Below the pieces are notes generated by a model. It did no database searches. It was not told the DNA's origin and saw nothing but the letters and a program-made list of their open reading frames with translations. Below, piece by piece: positions 7,423-11,110 of a stretch of DNA of 11,110 nucleotides (position 1 is the stretch's first letter; each line of letters opens with the position of its first letter). The position numbers and the translations under genes are program-made. This DNA is from JBOGWA01 sp050693155 (GTDB taxonomy: Bacteria; Actinomycetota; UBA4738; CALAEC01): contig JBOGWA010000019.1 in the NCBI GenBank assembly GCA_050693155.1, positions 1-11,110 on the forward strand, read 5' to 3'.

Positions 7423-7812
7423 CTAGACCACTCGTTCCGGCTTGATCTTGTAGGTGACGCGGACTTCTCCAGGGGCCAGCCACTCGTATCGGTCGACCCC
7501 CTGATACTTCCTCGCGAGGGCGTCGATGTGCTCGCCGGCTCCCTCTTCGGTGATCTCCACGACCCTGCCGAAAACAACGACTCGCTCGTAGGGGTTCTCT
7601 TGGTCATGGGTCGAGATGCACACCCGCGCATCCCGACGCATGTTCTTGTCCTTCACTCGTCCCTTTGCGCTGTTGACCCTGATCAACCCATCCTCTACGT
7701 CGACCCACACCGGGGTCACCTGCGGGCGCCCGTCTGGCATGAGCGTCGCCAGGTGCGCAAAGTTCTTCCCATCGAAAACGCCTCGTTGCATCGCTGAGAG
7801 CTCTGCACCCAT
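7423..7812 (-). CDS. PPOX-class F420-dependent oxidoreductase-like protein
   Basis: 129-residue split-barrel flavin/deazaflavin-binding protein of the pyridoxamine-phosphate-oxidase-like superfamily. It resembles the actinobacterial F420-binding Rv1155 group, typically 120-150 residues. Recognisable stretches are NFAHLATLMPDGRPQVTPVWVD (17-38, the first two barrel strands), SAKGRVKDKNMRRDARV (48-64, the cofactor phosphate-binding loop with basic residues), VVVFGRVVEI (78-87), and a final strand VRVTYKIKPERVV. The actual substrate is unknown; relatives reduce or bind F420 and may help detoxify reactive compounds. The ATG is firm because AAGGAGG lies 6 nt upstream, the best ribosome binding site in the window. 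It follows the alkyltransferase gene after a 35-bp gap containing a hairpin, and precedes the MMPL operon promoter. Confidence 0.85.
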   Translation of the reverse strand: MGAELSAMQRGVFDGKNFAHLATLMPDGRPQVTPVWVDVEDGLIRVNSAKGRVKDKNMRRDARVCISTHDQENPYERVVVFGRVVEITEEGAGEHIDALARKYQGVDRYEWLAPGEVRVTYKIKPERVV

Positions 7813-7824
7813 CCCGTTCCTCCT

Positions 7825-7844
7825 TCCGCTCCCTCAGGAGCGGA
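7825..7844 (-). other. Perfect 8-bp hairpin between ogt and PPOX gene
   Basis: TCCGCTCC and GGAGCGGA form an 8-bp, GC-rich stem with a 4-nt loop. It starts 4 nt beyond the alkyltransferase stop and ends just before the AAGGAGG ribosome binding site of the PPOX gene. There is no T tract on the downstream side, so it is not a standard intrinsic terminator. It could partly stop transcription, protect the upstream mRNA or affect translation of the next gene. Confidence 0.45.
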
Positions 7845-7847
7845 CGC

Positions 7848-8462
7848 TCAGATCGATACACCCTCGAGATCGAGGAGGAACCGCTTTCGGTCGAGTCCTC
7901 CCGTATAGCCACCGAGGGCTCCGCCGGCCGCAACCACCCGGTGGCACGGCACAACAATCGGAACCGGGTTCCCGGCGAGCGCATTCCCGGCCGCCCTCGC
8001 GGCCCGCGGACTTCCCGCTCGTCTCGCAACCTCTCCGTACGACGCCACAGCCCCGAATGGAATGCGAGCGGTCGTTCGCAGCACGCTCCGGTGGAACCCT
8101 GCCACGAGCGACCAGTCGAGCGGAAGATCAAACGTCTGCCGACGCCCCGCGAAGTACTCATCGAGCTCCCGGCGAACCTCGTCGAGCCGGGATGGCGCCT
8201 CGAGCACCCGGGGAGAGAGGGTGTCGGCGAGGTCCTCGAGCACGGAGTCGATCGACTCGTCCTCGGACGCAAGGTATGCGAGACGCACGAGCCCCCGACG
8301 AGTCGCGGCCGCCACGAGCGGACCGAGCGGGGATTCAACCGTCGCATACGCCACGTCGAGGATTCCTCGAGCGAGGGCCGCGTCGGCAAACCGGTCGGAA
8401 TCGAATCGGACACCGGGGTCCCCGCCCCCGATCCTGCGAAGCGCTGCGCGAACGTCATTCAT
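7848..8462 (-). CDS. ogt: Methylated-DNA-[protein]-cysteine S-methyltransferase (Ogt-type)
   Basis: Suicide DNA-repair protein that moves alkyl groups from O6-alkylguanine to its own cysteine. Of the 204 residues, about 1-35 are an extension of unknown function. A ribonuclease-H-like N-terminal domain follows (about 36-115, starting DVAYATVESPLGPLVAAAT). The C-terminal DNA-binding domain has IPFGAVASYGEVARRAGSPRAARAAGNALAGNP as its helix-turn-helix region (134-166) and the active-site motif IVVPCHRVV with Cys173. The ending GGYTGGLDRKRFLLDLEG is typical of the family. The true start is the ATG at 8462, which overlaps the sigma-factor stop (ATGA); the frame stays open upstream, but that part is a shadow of the sigma gene. 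No Ada-type N-terminal zinc domain or glycosylase is present. Coupling to a sigma factor is unusual enough to note and suggests co-regulation. Confidence 0.93.
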   Translation of the reverse strand: MNDVRAALRRIGGGDPGVRFDSDRFADAALARGILDVAYATVESPLGPLVAAATRRGLVRLAYLASEDESIDSVLEDLADTLSPRVLEAPSRLDEVRRELDEYFAGRRQTFDLPLDWSLVAGFHRSVLRTTARIPFGAVASYGEVARRAGSPRAARAAGNALAGNPVPIVVPCHRVVAAGGALGGYTGGLDRKRFLLDLEGVSI

Positions 8463-8920
8463 CCCTTCTCCTTCCGAAGTCGTTTCACACCCTCGTGCAC
8501 GTTGCTCCTCGCCGCTTCCTCTGAGCCGCCCATGATCCGCGCGATCTCCCGGTGAGATAGGTCCAGCACGTACCGGAGCGCGACCGCGGCGCGCTGCTTC
8601 GGCGGAAGGCTCTCCACCGCTTCCCACACACCGGGGTTCGCCTCCGGCGGCTCCGGCGCTGCGCGGTCCGGGATCTCGGCCACCGGGAACGCTCGCCGGC
8701 CGCGGTCTCGATGCGCATCGAGGACCTTCCGGTGGGCGATCGTGAGCACCCAACCGCGAAGGTTGTCGTCGTTTCGAAGTCGCGGATACGAACGGAGCGC
8801 CGCGAGGAAGGTCTCCTGAAGGCAGTCCTCCGCGTCGCTCCTGCCGATGGTTGCGCGGAGGAATCGAGAGACGTCCTCCCAGTGCGTTTCGACGAATCGC
8901 TGGAACGGCGGAAGCTTCAC
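8459..8920 (-). CDS. ECF-type RNA polymerase sigma factor
   Basis: 153-residue sigma-70-family factor containing only regions 2 and 4, so of ECF type. Region 2 spans about 5-75, with DAEDCLQETFLAALRSYPRLRND (29-51) and the -10-recognition/core-binding stretch NLRGWVLTIAHRKVLDAHR (53-71). A short acidic, Pro-rich linker (78-98) leads to region 4 (about 99-150), with LPPKQRAAVALRYVLDLSHREIARIMGGSEEAARSNVHEGVKRLRK forming the -35-binding helix-turn-helix. The start is a GTG without a nearby Shine-Dalgarno. Its stop overlaps the ogt start by ATGA. No anti-sigma gene with a zinc-finger or membrane segment is next to it; the only coupled partner is the alkyltransferase. Its targets are unknown; autoregulation is common in the family, but I could not identify a convincing ECF promoter upstream. 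Confidence 0.92.
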   Translation of the reverse strand: MKLPPFQRFVETHWEDVSRFLRATIGRSDAEDCLQETFLAALRSYPRLRNDDNLRGWVLTIAHRKVLDAHRDRGRRAFPVAEIPDRAAPEPPEANPGVWEAVESLPPKQRAAVALRYVLDLSHREIARIMGGSEEAARSNVHEGVKRLRKEKG

Positions 8921-9031
8921 ACTGGAGAGAACGCTCCGGGGAGCGGAAACGTGAGATCGGGATCGGTCCTTCGGGCGGCGCGCCGCACACTGCCAGGCTA
9001 GCGGACGGACTGTTTGCTACGCTCAAGCGGG
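8921..9031. promoter_or_regulatory. Divergent control region between sigma factor and GlnR-like gene
   Basis: 111-bp noncoding stretch between divergent genes. It contains a 12-bp perfect palindrome, GCGGCGCGCCGC (8975-8986). On the plus strand there is a possible extended -10 element, TGCTACGCT (9015-9023), with no clear -35, placed so that transcription would start at about 9030, next to the TTG at 9032. A GAAAC (8946-8950) resembles half of a GlnR box but has no GTNAC partner at the right distance. I see no strong promoter for the sigma factor. Confidence 0.35.
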
Positions 9032-9694
9032 TTGCGCCGCATCCTCGTCCTCACGGACCGTTCACCCGACGACGTCCTCCCCGCGGCCCGGGCCCTTGAC
9101 GCCGACGTGAAGGCCGAGCCGCTGGTGACCGACGCCCTCGCCCGGCTTCCCGACCTCGCACCCGACATCGTCGTCGTAGACGCGCACGACGACCCCGAGC
9201 GCGCCTACCGGCTTCTCTCCGCCCTCGCGGCGGCCGGGACACCGACCGGCGTGCTCGTGGTGGTCTCCCGATCGGCCCTCGAGATGTTCCCCTGGCACGA
9301 CGTGACCGACGACTTCGTCTTCCCCGAGATCTCCGAGCCCGAGCTCCGGCTCCGGCTCGCGATGGTGCGGGCACGGCGAGGCGAGACCGGCGAAGGCGCG
9401 ATCAGGCTCGGCCCGGTGACGATCAGCGTCGAGACCTATCAGGTGAACGCCGGCGGACGACCCCTCGACCTTACCTACAAGGAGTTCGAGCTGCTGCGCT
9501 ACCTCGCCCAGCACCCCGGCCGGGTCTTCTCCCGCGCCCAGCTGCTCCAAGAGGTGTGGGGCTACGACTTCTACGGCGGAACGCGGACCGTCGACGTGCA
9601 CGTCCGCCGCCTCCGCGCGAAGCTCGGCCCCGAGCACGAGCACCTCATCGAGACCGTTCGCGGCGTCGGCTACCGCGCCGCCGGCGTCGACTGA
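9032..9694 (+). CDS. GlnR-like orphan OmpR-family response regulator
   Basis: About 220 residues: an atypical receiver domain (1-105) and an OmpR/PhoB winged helix (about 115-215). The C-terminal region (LDLTYKEFELLRYLAQHPGR, FSRAQLLQEVWGYDFYGGTRTVDVHVRRLRAKLGPEHE) is very close to actinobacterial GlnR, the global nitrogen regulator. As in GlnR, the receiver lacks the normal phosphorylation pocket: the N-terminal acidic pair is reduced to TD (LVLTDRS), and the usual Lys before the last helix is absent (DDFVFPEISEPE). An Asp remains at the phosphoacceptor position (IVVVDAHDD, Asp50). There is no histidine kinase nearby. I chose TTG 9032 because it gives the N-terminus expected for GlnR and lies just after a putative -10; TTG 9014 would add MLRSSG. 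A nitrogen role is inferred from similarity only; another orphan OmpR-type regulator is the main alternative. Confidence 0.83.
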   Translation: MRRILVLTDRSPDDVLPAARALDADVKAEPLVTDALARLPDLAPDIVVVDAHDDPERAYRLLSALAAAGTPTGVLVVVSRSALEMFPWHDVTDDFVFPEISEPELRLRLAMVRARRGETGEGAIRLGPVTISVETYQVNAGGRPLDLTYKEFELLRYLAQHPGRVFSRAQLLQEVWGYDFYGGTRTVDVHVRRLRAKLGPEHEHLIETVRGVGYRAAGVD

Positions 9695-10172
9695 GCACGT
9701 AGACGCGGCGGAGAAACCGCACCCACGGTGACCAGCGCGCAGAGCTCACGACTGCACCTGTGAGCTCACGTTCTGCCCGGTCGAGACAGTCTTCGACGAG
9801 GGCATCGTGGATCGGGCGGGCGAAGAGAAGCCAGTTCAGCAAGCCGCGGCCGCGGGCGCGCATCTCGATCACATGCCGAAGAATCGCCCCCTCGTTCGTG
9901 AGGAGCACTTCGTATCGATGCTCGCCGTCGAAACCCCTTGGGCGTCTGAAGCGGAAGCGGACGAGACGCCCCGGCTCGTACTCAGAGACCGTGTAGCGCG
10001 CAGGTCCGTGGCCACCCGAGGCGCCCACGCTCAGCGGGCGATCGAACCACATGGCGGGCCACAAATCTTTCGGCCACAGGCGGTCGTTCTCTGAGGCAAG
10101 CGAATTGAGAAGTGCGCCTAGCTGGCTAGGGCTCGCCGCCAGCAGACGTTCGTGCACGTTCACCACCCGCAT
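9645..10172 (-). CDS. SRPBCC-superfamily (START/Bet v1-like) protein
   Basis: 175-residue soluble protein with features of the SRPBCC ligand-binding fold: an N-terminal strand and helix (VVNVHERLLAASPSQLGALLNSLAS), then strands GHGPARYTVSEYEPGRLVRFRFRRP (54-78), HRYEVLLTNEGAILRHVIEMRARG (85-108), and a long amphipathic C-terminal helix (about 112-139, ending in DALVEDCLDRAERELT). It probably binds a small hydrophobic molecule; no catalytic residues can be named. Start is the ATG at 10172, preceded by an AGGGGGGG tract 5 nt upstream. The last residues are an Arg/Ser-rich run (RRRRRGSRRRERSR) because the 3' end lies antisense to the end of the GlnR-like gene, with 50 bp shared. It is divergent from a TetR gene across a 66-bp spacer with an inverted-repeat operator, and is likely that repressor's target. 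Confidence 0.78.
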   Translation of the reverse strand: MRVVNVHERLLAASPSQLGALLNSLASENDRLWPKDLWPAMWFDRPLSVGASGGHGPARYTVSEYEPGRLVRFRFRRPRGFDGEHRYEVLLTNEGAILRHVIEMRARGRGLLNWLLFARPIHDALVEDCLDRAERELTGAVVSSARWSPWVRFLRRVYVLSRRRRRGSRRRERSR

Positions 10173-10198
10173 GACAACCCCCCCTGTTCTGGAGACAC

Positions 10199-10227
10199 CT
10201 CTCTATTATTCTAGAGAGCATCCTCTA
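10199..10227. promoter_or_regulatory. Putative TetR operator: three alternating half-sites
   Basis: CTCTCTA (10199-10205), then TAGAGAG (10212-10218), form a perfect 7-bp inverted repeat with a 6-bp spacer, total 20 bp. A third half-site, CTCTA (10223-10227), pairs with the middle one as a second overlapping dyad, exactly 22 bp (about two helical turns) from the first. The region is AT-rich against a GC-rich background and overlaps both divergent promoters. The likely ligand is the adjacent TetR protein, by position only. Confidence 0.62.
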
Positions 10228-10237
10228 AAATCGTCAA
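10208..10237 (-). promoter_or_regulatory. Promoter of the SRPBCC gene
   Basis: Minus strand: TTGACG (10237-10232), an 18-bp spacer and TAGAAT (10213-10208), close to the sigma-70 consensus. The predicted start near 10201 gives a leader of about 29 nt that includes the G-rich ribosome binding site. The spacer and the -10 contain the half-sites of the TetR-type operator, so bound repressor would block this promoter. Confidence 0.6.
10226..10231 (+). promoter_or_regulatory. -10 element for a leaderless tetR-family transcript
   Basis: TAAAAT ends 7 nt before the GTG at 10239, so transcription would start at or next to the start codon. This fits the lack of a Shine-Dalgarno in front of the TetR gene. 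No good -35 is visible 16-18 bp upstream; that area is occupied by the operator half-sites. Confidence 0.42.
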
Positions 10238-10238
10238 G

Positions 10239-10811
10239 GTGGGGCGCCCAGCCCGGTACTCGACCGATCAGATCCTCGACGCGGCGCTTGCGGTAGCCGC
10301 TCGCGAAGGAGCGGACGACGTCACCGTCACCGCCGTGGCGCAGGAGCTCCATGCGCCGAGCGGCTCGATCTACTACCGGTTCCGCTCTCGAGATCTCTTG
10401 CTGGCGACGCTCTGGCTTCGGACCGTGGAGGCGTTTCAGGATGGCTACCTGGATGCATTGGCGCTGCCCGACCCGGCGGAGGCGGCCCGGGCGGCAGCCG
10501 GCCACGTAGTTCGGTGGGTTCGCGGACACCCGGCCGAGGCGAAGCTGCTCATGCTCTACCGGCGAGAAGACCTCGTGGAGGGCCCGTGGCCCGATGAGGT
10601 CCGTGACCGCGCGCGAACCCTGAATGATCGGGCCGCGGCCGGACTCCGCGATCTCCGGAGCCGGCTCGGTCGCGTGTCGGAGGGGCGTTTCCGCTTCGCC
10701 CTGGACGTGCCGTACGCGTCCGTGCGCCGGTTCATCACCGAAGACGTAGACCCGCCGCCTGAGGTCGAGCGGCTTGTCGCCGAGGCCGTGGGGGCCATCC
10801 TCCATCTCTGA
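10239..10811 (+). CDS. TetR/AcrR-family transcriptional regulator
   Basis: 190-residue one-component repressor type. The N-terminal DNA-binding domain (about 5-52) reads YSTDQILDAALAVAAREGADDVTVTAVAQELHAPSGSIYYRFRSRDLLLATLW, with the TetR helix-turn-helix at 28-47 and the canonical SGSIYYRF recognition helix. The rest is helical (about 55-190) and serves as ligand-binding and dimer domain; it is not conserved enough to name a ligand. GTG start without a Shine-Dalgarno, consistent with a leaderless mRNA. Divergent from the SRPBCC gene with a shared operator, so it probably represses both itself and that gene. It ends with a normal helical tail (VERLVAEAVGAILHL) and the stop is about 4 bp from the presumed insertion-sequence end, so a small C-terminal change by insertion cannot be excluded. 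Confidence 0.93.
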   Translation: MGRPARYSTDQILDAALAVAAREGADDVTVTAVAQELHAPSGSIYYRFRSRDLLLATLWLRTVEAFQDGYLDALALPDPAEAARAAAGHVVRWVRGHPAEAKLLMLYRREDLVEGPWPDEVRDRARTLNDRAAAGLRDLRSRLGRVSEGRFRFALDVPYASVRRFITEDVDPPPEVERLVAEAVGAILHL

Positions 10812-10848
10812 CTTTGGGGTCCTGTTACAGAGAATGGGTAGTATCCCC

Positions 10849-10877
10849 TTGACGTAGGTACCTACGTGTGGTATACT
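10849..10877 (+). promoter_or_regulatory. Transposase promoter containing a 16-bp palindrome
   Basis: TTGACG (10849-10854), a 17-bp spacer and TATACT (10872-10877) make a near-consensus sigma-70 promoter. The perfect palindrome ACGTAGGTACCTACGT (10852-10867) overlaps the -35 and fills most of the spacer, so it is a plausible operator. The expected start of transcription, about 10884, coincides with the transposase ATG, predicting a leaderless mRNA. Confidence 0.6.
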
Positions 10878-10883
10878 CAGCAT

Positions 10884-11110
10884 ATGAGCAGGAGCGACCG
10901 GAACAACCCGAAGCGATCCACAGCGTCTGAGTCCCGCTACACCTTCGTGGAGTTCGAGCGAGACTTCCCCGACGATGCCGCCTGCCTCGAATGGCTAGTC
11001 GGCTACCTATACCCGGATGGCATCTTCTGCCCCAACTGTAAGAAGGTCACAAAGCACCATCGGGTCAAGTCTCGGCCCTCCTACTCATGCCAGTTCTGCG
11101 GCCACCACGA
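10884..11110 (+). CDS. IS1595-family transposase, N-terminal part only
   Basis: 75 codons are visible before the window ends. The N-terminal region matches the zinc-ribbon domain of IS1595/ISXO2-type transposases: FVEFERDFPDDAACLEWLVG (21-40), then YLYPDGIFCPNC (41-52), and a second CxxC pair at SCQFCGHH. The zinc ligands are Cys49, Cys52, Cys69 and Cys72. The catalytic DDE-type domain would follow beyond the edge. The first 18 residues (MSRSDRNNPKRSTASESR) are a polar leader. There is no ribosome binding site; the ATG sits where transcription is predicted to start. Whether the transposase is intact cannot be judged. Confidence 0.85.
   Translation, partial: MSRSDRNNPKRSTASESRYTFVEFERDFPDDAACLEWLVGYLYPDGIFCPNCKKVTKHHRVKSRPSYSCQFCGHH

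Larger units (their letters stand above)
10816..11110 (+). mobile_element. Left end of an IS1595-type insertion sequence, cut by window edge
   Basis: A transposase gene of IS1595 type begins 72 bp after the TetR stop. The short stretch in front starts with GGGGTCCTGTTACAGAGAAT (10816-10835), which has the G-rich start and TGTTACAGA-like body expected of a terminal inverted repeat in this family. The right end, the matching repeat and the target duplication are outside the window, so the exact boundary is a guess. Base composition and codons (CTA, ACA, TCA) are less GC-rich than the neighbours, consistent with acquired DNA. Confidence 0.6.

Noticed and set aside
8935..8950. GAAAC as a GlnR box
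   Set aside because: The partner GTNAC is not found at the required six-base spacing.
8463..9026. Upstream extension of the ogt reading frame to a 392-residue protein
   Set aside because: The added part is Pro/Arg/Gly-rich and lies out of frame over the sigma-factor gene; the ATG at 8462 with its ATGA overlap is the natural start.
9707..9719. Small hairpin GCGG-AGAAA-CCGC after the GlnR-like gene
   Set aside because: Only four stem pairs, no T tract and inside an opposing coding region; not a credible terminator.
9742..9770. Direct repeat GAGCTCACG, two copies 20 bp apart, plus the palindrome GTGAGCTCAC
   Set aside because: Lies inside the SRPBCC coding region at Arg/Glu/Leu and Val/Ser codons; more likely chance than a regulatory site.
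10206..10883. 225-residue minus-strand open frame opposite the TetR gene
   Set aside because: Spans the operator, the TetR gene and the insertion boundary, with no family resemblance.

Overview
The window is GC-rich and densely coded, and looks like a chromosomal segment of an actinomycete, probably from a non-mycolate or poorly studied lineage. The clues are a GlnR-like OmpR-family regulator, an F420-type PPOX protein, MMPL transport proteins next to a DUF2993/LmeA-like protein, many GTG starts and several promoters that seem to give leaderless or nearly leaderless mRNAs. No rRNA, tRNA or CRISPR was seen. I cannot place the organism below phylum. Layout: positions 1 to about 8920 are one long minus-strand block, read from high to low coordinates. 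It contains an ECF-type sigma factor, an O6-alkylguanine-DNA alkyltransferase (stop and start overlapping as ATGA), a short hairpin, a PPOX/F420-type flavin protein, then a 73-bp gap with a promoter and dyad. Next come two half-size MMPL proteins (again overlapping as ATGA), a DUF2993 protein, a 57-bp gap, ATP sulfurylase, a membrane class III adenylate cyclase and an acyl-CoA dehydrogenase that runs off the left edge. From about 9030 rightwards the layout changes: a plus-strand GlnR-like regulator, a convergent SRPBCC protein overlapping its 3' end, a divergent TetR regulator, and finally the left end of an IS1595-type insertion sequence cut by the right edge. How the parts may work together: the two MMPL halves each carry one Asp-Tyr pair of the kind that forms the proton relay of full-length MmpL3, so they probably act as one heteromeric envelope-lipid exporter with the DUF2993 protein as a lipid-binding partner. 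Sulfurylase, cyclase and acyl-CoA dehydrogenase are packed with 7- and 10-bp gaps and are likely co-transcribed. The sigma factor and alkyltransferase are translationally coupled. The TetR and SRPBCC genes share a 66-bp divergent control region with three inverted half-sites overlapping both putative promoters, which points to an autoregulated pair. The most notable signals are the split MMPL, the sigma/alkyltransferase coupling, the TetR operator, the transposase promoter built around a 16-bp palindrome, and a His in place of the usual transition-state Arg in the cyclase.
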